Assembly (NCBI GenBank): GCA_937931205.1
Contig: CALHBF010000015.1
Span: 1-64,000 of the forward strand
From: an uncultured Bacteriovoracaceae bacterium
GTDB lineage: Bacteria; Bdellovibrionota; Bacteriovoracia; Bacteriovoracales; Bacteriovoracaceae
Reading direction: 5' to 3'
DNA length: 64,000 nt
Part shown: piece by piece, positions 44,201 through 52,538 of the stretch
Numbering within the stretch: the stretch's first letter is position 1
Layout of the letters: every line of letters starts with the position of its first letter
Position numbers and translations under genes: made by a program
The notes under the pieces: model-generated
What the model was told of the DNA's origin: nothing
The model's input: only the letters and a program-made list of their open reading frames with translations
Database searches by the model: none

Positions 44201-45671
44201 AACGAGTTGTCACACATTTTTTAACAAGAGGAGCCCCCTGCTCTCTACTCCCTTCATAGACAGCAGCAGAGAAGCAATACTCCTGATCAGTTGTAAGGTT
44301 TGCAACATTGACAGAACTTGAAGAGCAACTGATGTTTAATGAAGAAAGACACGCTTCCCCTGATCCTAATGTCGGGTCTCCGCACTCCTTAATGGCAACA
44401 TCATTTTGATAAATCTTTATTCCTGCGCACACACCCGCACTAACTGCAGGGGCAGACCAGTTTACTTTCACTTGATTCAGACCCAAAACTCCATCCAACG
44501 GAGCGATAGTACTGATACCAGCAAAAGGAGCAAGTGGTGGCTCAGTCTTGGCCACAAGTTTTTTCTGATCTCCCGCCTTGGCAATGCAACTTCCGCTTTC
44601 CAACATACATGCGACAACAAACACCGCATAATTTGTATTCGGAACAAGCCCTACCACTTGAGAGCTTATTGCTGTCGTATTAGTCAATTCTACAGATAAA
44701 AAGGTATTGTCATTCGGGTCAATACTTGAAGAGTTAAAAAGCCCTTCTGTTTCCGGAATGGCAAAAATCTTAAAGCGGTTAAAATTACCAACAGGAGAAG
44801 ACCAATTGGCACGTAAAGATGTGTAACCTGAACTATTTAAGGGTGCAGTTAAAGAAGAGATCCCACTGAAGGTTAATGATTGAGGAGTTGAAGTTCTCGC
44901 TGCAAGAACTCTTCTATTTTTTTCCTCTCTTCCTGCTTCATCCACTGCACGAATCATATAAAAATAGCGCTGCCCTTGAAGGAGTCCTGAAACTTGATAC
45001 TGAGTTACTGGTGTTGTTGAGGACTCATTCAAAGTCGTCAAAAGGCTTAAAGAATCCGGATCATCACTATCCGTTCCAGCATAGATATTATACTTAGTAA
45101 TCCTGTATCCTGTTGCAGGAATTCCACCTAGAAGATATTCAGCGGCCTTAGCCGTCGTCCACTTTAAAAGAACGCTCGACTGTCCTTCTACACCGGGATA
45201 TGCCTTCACTTCATTTAGCCCGTCAAACACAGGAAGTTTTTCATCCTTTGTTCTCAACATACATGAAGCAGTGTTGTTATCCTGATTTCCAGAAGCAGGA
45301 TCATGAACACGAACAGAAATAGAATAATTTGTGTTGAGAGAAAGACCTTCCACTTCAAGAAAAAAGCGACCCTGAGTATTAACTCGAAGATCTTTGGCCA
45401 TCATGGAAGAAACGCTGGTATCAAAATTACCGTTAAGAAAAACCTTATATACAAGCTCATCCAGCTTTGCTGTCCCCGAAGTAACATAGGCCGGATCAAA
45501 AGCTACTTCTATTTTTTTATCTGAAGTGGCCGTACATTCAACAACTCCTGAAAAACTAAACTTAACATTCTTTTTGATGGTAGATTTATCTACCTTCTTC
45601 GTGTCCTCTATGGTCCCGATACAAGAGGTCAGGAGCAGCAATAGACTCAAAATTCCTGTTAAAAGTTTCAT
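41238..45671 (-). CDS. Giant lipoprotein 2 with fibronectin-III repeats and FGE/C-lectin-like C-terminus
   Basis: About 1,477 residues. The ATG at 45671 follows AAGGA; the lipobox is LLLTSC. Residues 40-620 contain about six fibronectin type III-like repeats (recurring LxWTxP, G-Y-x-I, L-x-P-N-T-x-Y and V-x-A patterns). The C-terminal half parallels giant lipoprotein 1: VIIPPANMASIHHWMANKKIC, a Tyr-Asp-Val-Gly segment, GFGIQDYMGSHDYW in place of the FGE VxDxxGNxWE motif, and a final TGVRCAVKV. It is upstream of and coupled to lipoprotein 1. Surface-exposed recognition or attachment is inferred from domain type and size. Confidence 0.75.
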   Translation of the reverse strand: MKLLTGILSLLLLLTSCIGTIEDTKKVDKSTIKKNVKFSFSGVVECTATSDKKIEVAFDPAYVTSGTAKLDELVYKVFLNGNFDTSVSSMMAKDLRVNTQGRFFLEVEGLSLNTNYSISVRVHDPASGNQDNNTASCMLRTKDEKLPVFDGLNEVKAYPGVEGQSSVLLKWTTAKAAEYLLGGIPATGYRITKYNIYAGTDSDDPDSLSLLTTLNESSTTPVTQYQVSGLLQGQRYFYMIRAVDEAGREEKNRRVLAARTSTPQSLTFSGISSLTAPLNSSGYTSLRANWSSPVGNFNRFKIFAIPETEGLFNSSSIDPNDNTFLSVELTNTTAISSQVVGLVPNTNYAVFVVACMLESGSCIAKAGDQKKLVAKTEPPLAPFAGISTIAPLDGVLGLNQVKVNWSAPAVSAGVCAGIKIYQNDVAIKECGDPTLGSGEACLSSLNISCSSSSVNVANLTTDQEYCFSAAVYEGSREQGAPLVKKCVTTRFDPPVFQSPHTCTPIDGGTKVRIDWVKPSPEGLFTNYLVIAKKDPGTTVNPSTFLSQAKTIYEGTSTDNNLPMSDRYRFFTKAKGTLTHTVTGLSPDTTYNFMLKTHMSNSGSHYYDQGTTVVSCKTTPLSLNFGGWEHVLSVGPRIAGYADHRSSPSSENLAANLTNASINLTDIPARGIESETLLVSHGVTHPKVVKVEMLGKSDNGIVQLMWNELKTSDGVKLTDFLFNEGVTLNPGIDGYFLYRKVTPSFSNDTEYEAVLNQIQGSNSGWELLNPGAPIDMSTGLGMFTDYLPSGVHPIHGAGGDFRQKANTGKVVWYTVRFRMSGNLARYTENVNKDAIIAVIIPPANMASIHHWMANKKICDIYKKDVERNNDYRCQFGGMGAKEIDNNFYYDVGGHTLVDRWTLGCNFTRHDEAKACYNSNSSSLLLDHNQVGTYFGQNTSYYLDGELRNKQGECAGYQTNRNFYPNAPKGAVFYNNFDYSCYYRVGDFLSNPTSPNHSLLWRKIGEVNFESTNPKSNTTILPPALPNEFLGRIYPNNIDPDNGLGIGAVLSSNDSSLPPITGVNQDQAHYLCQSHAVQIQTGATSSTFIRKRSIVGQEQMTSSFPHPRISDAQRKVVEVNTNSHDATNYAPSYPTYGFGRRDSSTTAGNCSSHMYSARTSDYRNILTKWLFLGSYYNMPTLWVSGSYDVSGLMDGSFNGTERCVSGFGIQDYMGSHDYWLGDKLLCRTNSSGNNADCEIAPSASTISDYESATGQVWPRTRYNAQETSSYGQDFFRNGFNNYFSSKYYIDQDYSTSFGFPFVRKTQLYNPLSNYSYPVAGTQYLASSLHYPMKESGFNFVTGTPLNCLSGFCHPDDDFNVFNSPLPTNLNSMKDAYFQVDYNTANLTADSFFIQGRKRDTVKPEAGNYYSYTNNAWAVQFFNLQNGSNEKVDLEKIYHPFSTRWQNASTTNYHTGVRCAVKVTLNPFGNVIKVDDREQE

Positions 45672-45917
45672 CACATTTTTCCTTAAAGCGTGAAGTTCAT
45701 TCATATATTATTCTCGTCTTAATATTTGTAAAAATTAACCCGGGACAAATCTGCCCTGCCCTCTACAAAACCTCCACAACGACCTATCAACAAGTTACTC
45801 GGCCAAACATTAAGACAACCCAAAGAAGACTCTGTTTTCCCCTACCACGAGTTAGGGAAAGAAATGCCTTAAAGCAGATAACAAGGAATGTAGTGTATTT
45901 TAATTAAGAGGTTTTTA

Positions 45918-45950
45918 ATGAAAGAAAATATTGGATTTCAATATGCTTAA
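45918..45950 (+). CDS. Possible 10-codon leader peptide
   Basis: ATG at 45918 has AAGAGG 6 nt upstream, the only good ribosome site in the region. It opens MKENIGFQYA-stop, whose TAA (45948-45950) overlaps the ATG at 45943 of the PEGA/TPR gene in another frame. Translation of the short frame could deliver ribosomes to that start by coupling. Confidence 0.4.
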   Translation: MKENIGFQYA

Positions 45951-46542
45951 ATTAACTTTTAGTTTTCTGGCAGTGTTTTTAATTTCATTTCTAGCTCATG
46001 CAAATGAGTTAAAAATTGATACCTCTCCAGAAGGAGCAGAGATTTTTGTCAAAAAGAATCCTGATGATGAGCCTGTAAAAATTGGGACAAGTCCCTATAA
46101 CGGCAAGATTGAAGATGTTCGACAAAAGTTTAATCTCGGTCAAACCTTTTTCTTGGAATTAAGAAAAGAAGGTCATGAGCCCTACCATATACTTCTTGCT
46201 CCAATTGCAAAATCAAAAGTGGAACTTTCTTTTAAGCTCAAAATTTCTCGTGACATTGAATTAACAAAAAAATTTGATTCCATTGCCAATCAGCTCTTTG
46301 AAGCACAAAGACTGACAAGAGATAAGAATTTTGAAAATGCTTTGAAGATCCTTGATGAAATTGAAAAAGAAGAAAAGTATCTTTCGATAACAAATGAGAT
46401 GAAGGGCGGTATTTATTATCTGAAAAAAGATTTTAATACAGCACTCTCATATTATCGCAAGGCCTTCTCTATTAATTCAGAGAACAAAGACGCTTACTCA
46501 ATGAAACTCTATCTTGAAAAGTCACTGGGAATTAACCAATGA
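45943..46542 (+). CDS. PEGA-domain and TPR periplasmic protein
   Basis: About 199 residues with a signal peptide (cleavage after AHA). A PEGA-type domain follows (LKIDTSPEGAEIFV, then GTSPYNGKI and LELRKEGHEPYH), then a helical region with one or two tetratricopeptide-like repeats (GGIYYLKKDFNTALSYYRKAF). PEGA domains occur in envelope and S-layer-associated proteins. Its own start lacks a ribosome site and may depend on the upstream leader frame; a TTG at 45931 is the alternative. The stop overlaps the FliF/FliG-like gene by 4 nt, so the two products probably work together. Confidence 0.7.
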   Translation: MLKLTFSFLAVFLISFLAHANELKIDTSPEGAEIFVKKNPDDEPVKIGTSPYNGKIEDVRQKFNLGQTFFLELRKEGHEPYHILLAPIAKSKVELSFKLKISRDIELTKKFDSIANQLFEAQRLTRDKNFENALKILDEIEKEEKYLSITNEMKGGIYYLKKDFNTALSYYRKAFSINSENKDAYSMKLYLEKSLGINQ

Positions 46543-48452
46543 AAAAACTTCTTACCTTTCTATTCTTTTTATCAGCTCCTGTCATTGCCGTAACCGATGG
46601 CATTCTTCCATCCACGGAATGGCAAAAAAACAAACTGGTTCAGGAAATCAATTCAAAACTTGAAAGAAGATTAGATGCTGTCATAAAAGATAAAAAGTAT
46701 CTTATCGACATCACTATAAACACTTCTCTCCCACAAAAACCCGATTTCAGCTTAGGAGACAATAAGGCTCCAAAGAAGCAGATTAAGTTCAATAACGCCA
46801 GCCCTGATAAATCAAGCGGCGACTATATCGTTTTCTCTAAATTTGGACTTGAAGTTCCAACAATTGCGGCTCAAGAAAACAAAGATGCTGATAAATCCGA
46901 GAAATCAGAATACGAATTCCTATGGAAGTATAATCAAAGTCTAAATATTTTTAAAAACATTGAGGATATCAATGTTAAGTTCACTCTCACAGATAAGCTG
47001 CCTGAGAGTAAGAGAAACGAAATCAAGGATCTCATCAGTAAAACCGATTTGGGTCTCGGCGATATCCAACCCAACTACACATTTGAATATGTGAATTTTA
47101 ATCTTTTGCCGGAAGATGTCGTGACAGCTGCCGAGAAAAAGGCAAGTTTCTGGGAGAATATCGGACGTTTCAGCAATGCCATCGGTCTTTTACTTGCGAC
47201 CCTTCTTCTGGGAGCCTTTGCCTTTTTACTCATGAAGAAGTTTGAGCAGATCAAGAAAGACGAGAAGGCCCGAGATGGAGCTCAGGCACAAAACAATGCA
47301 AATCAGGAAGACTCTAAGGATAAGACTAATGAGATGAATCTTTCCGGACAAACTTCCGAAAATGATGAAAACGCCAGCGGTGTTCAGCGCTTTCAAAACT
47401 ATTTTGAGAAAAACCCTGATGGAGCTACTTTCCTTATTAAAAGATGGATTAACTCTGGAAGTGATGATGAAAAGAAGGCCCTTTGCCTACTCGTTAAAAC
47501 TTTAGAAAACAAACATCTTATTCAGATTTTTGAAAGAGTTTCACTCAAAGAAAGAGAGACATGGAAGCAAACTCTTAGCGACTCAAAGTCACTGGACTTT
47601 AATCCTGCTGTCACTGATCAGTTTATTGGCTCTCAAGTTATTGAAGAGATGATTGTTCCTAATATGATTGAAGATCGTGATCTACAGGAAGCCTTGATGA
47701 ATCTCTCAGATGCCAATGCGGCACAATTTATGAAAGGACATGCAGAACTGGGGTCTTATCTTATTGAGCTTTTAAGCAATAAACGTGTCAGCTCAATTCT
47801 TAACTTTATGGAACCCAAAGTTGTCAAAAATCTTCTTAAAAATTCATCAAAGCTTACCAAAGAAGACATTTCTTTGAAAATTGATGAATTAAAAATGGCC
47901 ATTGCTCCATTCTCGAAGCCGAATAAAGATAACTCCTTTATCCAAAAGATTTGTGAACTTCTCCTTCTATCTTCATCACAAAATGATGAAGCTCTTTACG
48001 AATCACTTCGTGAGGAAAATGCTTGGGAAGCAGTCAAGAGAACAGCACGCAAGGTCTACCCTTCTTTTCTTATCAGAACATTGCCAGAAAGAAATCTTCA
48101 GCAGATCCTATCTTCATACCCACATTTGAAGAAATCTCAGCTTATTTTCATTCTAGATGAAAACGATCGTGAGCATTTCCTCAACTCATTGGGAGAAAAA
48201 GGTTCTACTGTTCGAGAAATGATTGAAATCGAAATGGAGAATTTTGAAATAGACAAGGAATCAGGCGACAAACTGCTGGCCCAAAAGGCCATTATTTGGG
48301 AAGAGTTTGTCAGACATGCCCGTAAGCAGATAGCTGCTACAATTGATGCTACTCCTGTTTATTTGGAGAAATTAAACCAATGGCTTGATCCACAGGCCGA
48401 AGTCATTAGTTTTCCCCACAATCGTGGAGAAGTCCTCAAAAAAGAAGCTTAA
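46539..48452 (+). CDS. FliF-FliG-like fusion membrane protein
   Basis: 637 residues. A signal-like N-terminus (MKKLLTFLFFLSAPVIAV) is followed by a 190-residue periplasmic part. This has a segment like FliF ring-building sequence: a Leu/Glu-rich helix with RRLDAVI, then LTDKLPESKRNEIKDLI and VNFNLLPEDV. A single transmembrane helix spans about residues 208-232 (IGLLLATLLLGAFAFLL). After a charged linker, about 340 cytoplasmic residues resemble FliG armadillo domains and the FliG C-terminal motor domain (TLPERNLQQILSSYP, EHFLNSLGEK, IEIEMENFE). It is coupled to the PEGA/TPR gene. The FliF/FliG relation is my reading by eye and should be tested by profile search. Confidence 0.55.
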   Translation: MKKLLTFLFFLSAPVIAVTDGILPSTEWQKNKLVQEINSKLERRLDAVIKDKKYLIDITINTSLPQKPDFSLGDNKAPKKQIKFNNASPDKSSGDYIVFSKFGLEVPTIAAQENKDADKSEKSEYEFLWKYNQSLNIFKNIEDINVKFTLTDKLPESKRNEIKDLISKTDLGLGDIQPNYTFEYVNFNLLPEDVVTAAEKKASFWENIGRFSNAIGLLLATLLLGAFAFLLMKKFEQIKKDEKARDGAQAQNNANQEDSKDKTNEMNLSGQTSENDENASGVQRFQNYFEKNPDGATFLIKRWINSGSDDEKKALCLLVKTLENKHLIQIFERVSLKERETWKQTLSDSKSLDFNPAVTDQFIGSQVIEEMIVPNMIEDRDLQEALMNLSDANAAQFMKGHAELGSYLIELLSNKRVSSILNFMEPKVVKNLLKNSSKLTKEDISLKIDELKMAIAPFSKPNKDNSFIQKICELLLLSSSQNDEALYESLREENAWEAVKRTARKVYPSFLIRTLPERNLQQILSSYPHLKKSQLIFILDENDREHFLNSLGEKGSTVREMIEIEMENFEIDKESGDKLLAQKAIIWEEFVRHARKQIAATIDATPVYLEKLNQWLDPQAEVISFPHNRGEVLKKEA

Positions 48453-48478
48453 AGTAAGGGGGGGACTCCCCCCTTACT
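48453..48478 (+). terminator. Terminator after the FliF/FliG-like gene
   Basis: The stem AGTAAGGGGGG/CCCCCCTTACT with a 4-nt loop begins right after the stop codon. It is strong and GC-rich, with only a modest T tract following. Confidence 0.6.
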
Positions 48479-48591
48479 CTATAAAAACTCTATTGCTTCG
48501 AAGCAAAAACACTAAAAAACCTCAATAATAACTTAAAAAGCAAATCCTCAGCTTTTCAAGTATTCCCAGCTATAGTTTAATTTTATCAGCT

Positions 48592-50643
48592 ATGAGTTCA
48601 ACATCCAGTAGTTCTATATCCGCCAAAATGCTCAGGGCCATGGCCCTTCGTGTTTCCATCGTGCTTTTCTGCATGTCCGCAATCAGCTTCTGGTATAACT
48701 ATGAAAAGAACCTTCTTAATACCAAACAAGAAATCAGCAACTTTATTAGAGAGCGATCCGAGAGAGAAAGTGTTGACTTCATCATGGCCGAAAAAAACCT
48801 CGCAGAACTGGCCAAAGACCTCGTTAAAGAATTCAAAAAAAACCGCAATTATCAAAAAAAGTTTGATCAAATCTACCAAAAGCATACCGACTTAACTTTG
48901 AGAAAAAGAGTTGAAGGCAATCAGGCCCAAGATAGTATGCTGGCCTTTGCTAAAAGAGGGTTCACCCCTGATAAAGAAACCAAGAATCACATGGTGATCT
49001 TGTATAAATTCATTCGTAATTATGGTAAGGCCTGGAGAGGAAACTACATCAACCTCTGGGCCACAGGAATCGAAGATTACAATATCAGCTACTGGCCTTC
49101 CTACCCTAAATCCCCTCTAGCTGAATTCCCTGTGGATTATTCTTTCCTTGAATACGAGTACATGAAAATTGGATTTCCAGAAAATAATCCCAATGGAGAG
49201 ATTCGCTGGACCGGTCCCTATTTTGATGTTGGCTACAATGATTGGATGATCTCCGTCAATTGCCCTATTTATCTCGATGGAAAATATCTGCTTAGTCTTG
49301 GAATGGATATACTACTAACCGGCTTCTATCAGCGCTCAATCTCGAATATTCTCGAAGGAACCTATAATATTGTCATCTCTCAAGACGGACGTCTCGTTTC
49401 TCATCCAGACTGGATGGATAAAATCAAAGAATCTAACGGAATGTATTTTATCAAAGATGTTAATTCTAAAAGCCTAAATGATATTTTCAAGCTTTCTAAA
49501 AATAACATCTCTGAAATTATCAGCTCTGAAGACCAAGATGCCCTGATTGGGTTAGAGAAAATAAAAGGACCTGAATGGACTTTTATTCTTGTTTACCCTT
49601 TAAGCATCATCAGACAAACAGCGAAAGAAACAGCTGTTTTTATCATCTTATTGGGTCTTTTATCCCTTCTTTTTGAACTTTTGATGATCTATCAGGTTAT
49701 ACAAAAATACATTACTGGCCCTATTAAAAAACTTACTGAAGCGGCCAAGAGCCTTGCCAGTGGAAAAGTTAATCCACAGGTATCAGTTGAAGGACATAAC
49801 CAGACAGAGATTGATGTCTTAGGAGAAACTTTTAACTCCATGGCCACGGCCATCGTTGAGAGAGATAAAGAACTTCATTCCCAGGCCCAGGAATTAGAAC
49901 GTAAAGTTGAAAAGAGAACTAATGAACTTGATATCGAGAGGGCCAGAACCTACGAAGCCTCAAAGATTGCGACTCTAGGAAGAATGGCCGGTGGTGTTTC
50001 TCATGAAATCAATAATCCGCTCAACACCATTGTTCTTCTTTCAAATTCAATCAAAAGAAAAATTAATTCCGGTGAAAGCAGTGAGACCGATCTGCTCACA
50101 AACTTACAAAAAATTGATACGACTGTTTTCAAAATATCAACGATCGTGAAAGGTTTAAGTGCAGTCAGCAGGAATGCTGAATATGATCTGATCTTGCCTA
50201 CTTCTCTTGATGGCATCATTAAAACGGTTCTCGAGCTCTGCCAGGAAACTTTCAAGTCGAATAATATCAACTTCAGCTGTGGGCCTATTCCTCATAAGAA
50301 TGTAATGTGCCGGGAAGTGCAAATTGTTCAGTCACTCATAGCCCTTATCCACAACTCCATCGATGCTTTGGAAAAAATCAAAGATAAGCATATTGAAATG
50401 CGGTTTGAAACAAATGAACTCAGTACGACTATCATTATTGAAGACAATGGAGAGGGAATCCCGAAGGAGATTCAAGGACAAATCATGACCCCATTCTTTA
50501 CGACGAAAGAGTTGGGTAAGGGAACTGGATTAAGTCTATTTATTGCCTATGGTGTGATTAAATCAAACGGCGGTCATCTAAGCTTTGAATCTCGTCCAAG
50601 AAAAACTCTCTTCAAGTTGACTCTGCAAAATGAAATCTCTTAA
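48592..50643 (+). CDS. Membrane sensor histidine kinase with Cache and HAMP domains
   Basis: 683 residues. TM1 is near residues 14-33. A large periplasmic double-Cache-like sensor follows (GIEDYNISYWPSYP; YLLSLGMDILL). TM2 is near residues 345-370, then HAMP with GPIKKLTEAAKSLASG. A coiled coil leads to HisKA with the phospho-His in GGVSHEINNPLNT, then HATPase_c (N box IHNSIDAL, DNGEGIP, GKGTGLSLF). No receiver or cognate regulator lies beside it. It ends against cheR2 with no intergenic base. The ribosome site is poor; an ATG at 48631 is possible. Confidence 0.87.
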   Translation: MSSTSSSSISAKMLRAMALRVSIVLFCMSAISFWYNYEKNLLNTKQEISNFIRERSERESVDFIMAEKNLAELAKDLVKEFKKNRNYQKKFDQIYQKHTDLTLRKRVEGNQAQDSMLAFAKRGFTPDKETKNHMVILYKFIRNYGKAWRGNYINLWATGIEDYNISYWPSYPKSPLAEFPVDYSFLEYEYMKIGFPENNPNGEIRWTGPYFDVGYNDWMISVNCPIYLDGKYLLSLGMDILLTGFYQRSISNILEGTYNIVISQDGRLVSHPDWMDKIKESNGMYFIKDVNSKSLNDIFKLSKNNISEIISSEDQDALIGLEKIKGPEWTFILVYPLSIIRQTAKETAVFIILLGLLSLLFELLMIYQVIQKYITGPIKKLTEAAKSLASGKVNPQVSVEGHNQTEIDVLGETFNSMATAIVERDKELHSQAQELERKVEKRTNELDIERARTYEASKIATLGRMAGGVSHEINNPLNTIVLLSNSIKRKINSGESSETDLLTNLQKIDTTVFKISTIVKGLSAVSRNAEYDLILPTSLDGIIKTVLELCQETFKSNNINFSCGPIPHKNVMCREVQIVQSLIALIHNSIDALEKIKDKHIEMRFETNELSTTIIIEDNGEGIPKEIQGQIMTPFFTTKELGKGTGLSLFIAYGVIKSNGGHLSFESRPRKTLFKLTLQNEIS

Positions 50644-51465
50644 TTATCTTTTTTTACGATAAAAAACAGCTCCATCAATAACTTCCTGCTCAAAATCATT
50701 CGACAGACCAATTAAACTTTCTCCTGCTCCAAGGAGAAGATATCCGCCTGGAACAAGGGCCTTACTGATCCTCGACAATATTTCCTTCTTCTTCTCGATT
50801 TTCTGATAGATAAGAACATTACGGCATAGGATCATGTTAAAGGATTCACGGTTACGAAATTCTTCCAGCAAGTTTTGCTTTTCATAAGTAAGCTTCGTTG
50901 TGAGTAGAGATTGCGCTCTCCATTTCTCACCTTCTTTACGAAAGTATTTGGCCAGCTGCTGGTCATTTAGACCTCTCTGTACTTCCAGTTCACTGTAGAG
51001 GGCGTTCTTGGCCCTCTCAATTACTCTCTCGGAAATGTCTGTGCAGTAGATTTGATAACCTTTACTCAGCACTTTTCCTGGGAGAATTCCTTCTAACAGC
51101 ATTGCAATAGACAAAGGCTCCTGCCCCGTTGATGAAGCCACCGACCAAATTTTTAGTTTCTCTCCATTTTTCTCACATGAAGCAATAAGCTCAGTCATGA
51201 CTCTTTCCAATGAGCGAAAAACTCTTGGGTCACGAAAAAAAGAAGTCTCATTATTTGTAGCAATATCAATGAGTATCTGTTTCTTGAAGCGTGGATTATT
51301 GGTTTGAGCATCTTTATAAAGAGAAGGAAGGTCAGGTACACTAAGGGCCTTCATCACCTCTTCCAGTCGGCTCTGCAATTGATAAAGATTGTGATCCTCA
51401 TAGAGAATTCCCAATTCTTTTTCAATCAGCTTGGAGAAAAAATTCACAATTTCCGTCGTCTGCAT
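50644..51465 (-). CDS. cheR: Chemoreceptor methyltransferase CheR (operon 2)
   Basis: 273 residues with the CheR motifs ATNNETSFFRD, VASSTGQEPLS (SAM site), FNMILCRNVLIY and PGGYLLLGAGES. It is the last gene of operon 2, 11 nt after cheB2. It lacks the pentapeptide-binding beta-subdomain insert that can be recognised in some CheRs, but this is hard to judge by eye. Confidence 0.92.
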   Translation of the reverse strand: MQTTEIVNFFSKLIEKELGILYEDHNLYQLQSRLEEVMKALSVPDLPSLYKDAQTNNPRFKKQILIDIATNNETSFFRDPRVFRSLERVMTELIASCEKNGEKLKIWSVASSTGQEPLSIAMLLEGILPGKVLSKGYQIYCTDISERVIERAKNALYSELEVQRGLNDQQLAKYFRKEGEKWRAQSLLTTKLTYEKQNLLEEFRNRESFNMILCRNVLIYQKIEKKKEILSRISKALVPGGYLLLGAGESLIGLSNDFEQEVIDGAVFYRKKR

Positions 51466-51476
51466 TTGAACCTCGT

Positions 51477-52538
51477 TTAAAAATTCGCTTGTGCCTTATC
51501 AACGAGGATGTCGGATAATTCCTCAGGAGTTTTTATGAAATCAAAACTTCCTTGTGTTTTCACTGCTCCAGGCATACCGAAAACCACGCAACTCTCAGGG
51601 TTCTGTATAATCACAACCCCATCGTTATTCTTTATCTGAACTGTTCCGTCCTTACCATCCTGACCCATTCCCGTAAGAACTATTCCTAAACAGCCCTCTT
51701 TAAAAAGATCAGAAGCGGTCTGAAATAAAGGATCAACAGCAGGACGAACGAAATTGATATGATCATTCTGATCAAGCGTTAACACTGGTTTTGCTCTCGA
51801 TCCAGTAAGGCGAAGATGAAAATTTCCAGGAGCAACGTAAATCCTGTTTTTTAGCTCTTCTTTATCCTGAGCTTCTGCAGCAGCGATTCCAGTAAGCTTT
51901 CCTAATCGCTCGGCAAGTGTGGCCGTAAAGATAGGAGGCATATGCTGAACAATAATGATAGGACAACGAAGAGGACCTTTCAGCTTTGCAAAAACTTTCT
52001 CCAGGGCCATTGGCCCCCCGGTAGATGAACCAATCACAATTATTTTTGGACGATATAGACCCCAAAAAGATTCTGTGAAGAGCTTTTTATCCGACATGGC
52101 AACAGGAGCTTTAGGTGAAGGCTCTTTGGTCATATCAAAAATTCCACGAATTTTGGGTATCAGAAGAGAACGGATCTTATCTTGGGGATTATTATCAGTA
52201 TAACCTCCATGAGGTTTTGTAACAAAGTCACTCGCCCCAAGTGAGAGACCCTCTAAAGTAATACTGGCCCCTTTCTGAGTCTGGGAAGAAAAGAGAATAA
52301 TTTTTGTGACGATATTATTCTCTCTTAATTTTTTAAGGAGCGTAATTCCGTCCATTTCAGGCATTTCAAGATCTAGAATCACAAGATCAACTGGCTGAAC
52401 TTTCAATTTCTCAAGAGCAATTTTTCCGTTAGAAGCGACTCCGATAACCTCGATATTCTCGAGGCTATCAAGAGCCGTTTTAAGTAAACTTCGATAAGTG
52501 ATAGAGTCGTCAACAATCAATACTCTTATTTTAGTCAT
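51477..52538 (-). CDS. cheB: Chemotaxis methylesterase CheB (operon 2)
   Basis: 353 residues. The receiver ([11 protein letters not shown], phospho-Asp in [13 protein letters not shown]) is linked to a methylesterase domain with the catalytic Ser in [10 protein letters not shown], His in VQHMPPIF and Asp in [11 protein letters not shown]. It overlaps the 3' end of mcp2 by 8 nt. The paralogue in operon 1 has the same architecture. Confidence 0.93.
   Translation of the reverse strand: MTKIRVLIVDDSITYRSLLKTALDSLENIEVIGVASNGKIALEKLKVQPVDLVILDLEMPEMDGITLLKKLRENNIVTKIILFSSQTQKGASITLEGLSLGASDFVTKPHGGYTDNNPQDKIRSLLIPKIRGIFDMTKEPSPKAPVAMSDKKLFTESFWGLYRPKIIVIGSSTGGPMALEKVFAKLKGPLRCPIIIVQHMPPIFTATLAERLGKLTGIAAAEAQDKEELKNRIYVAPGNFHLRLTGSRAKPVLTLDQNDHINFVRPAVDPLFQTASDLFKEGCLGIVLTGMGQDGKDGTVQIKNNDGVVIIQNPESCVVFGMPGAVKTQGSFDFIKTPEELSDILVDKAQANF

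Noticed and set aside
36646..45671. Diversity-generating retroelement targeting the lectin-like C-termini
   Set aside because: The fold of the C-termini suggested it, but no reverse transcriptase gene, template repeat or accessory gene occurs in the window.
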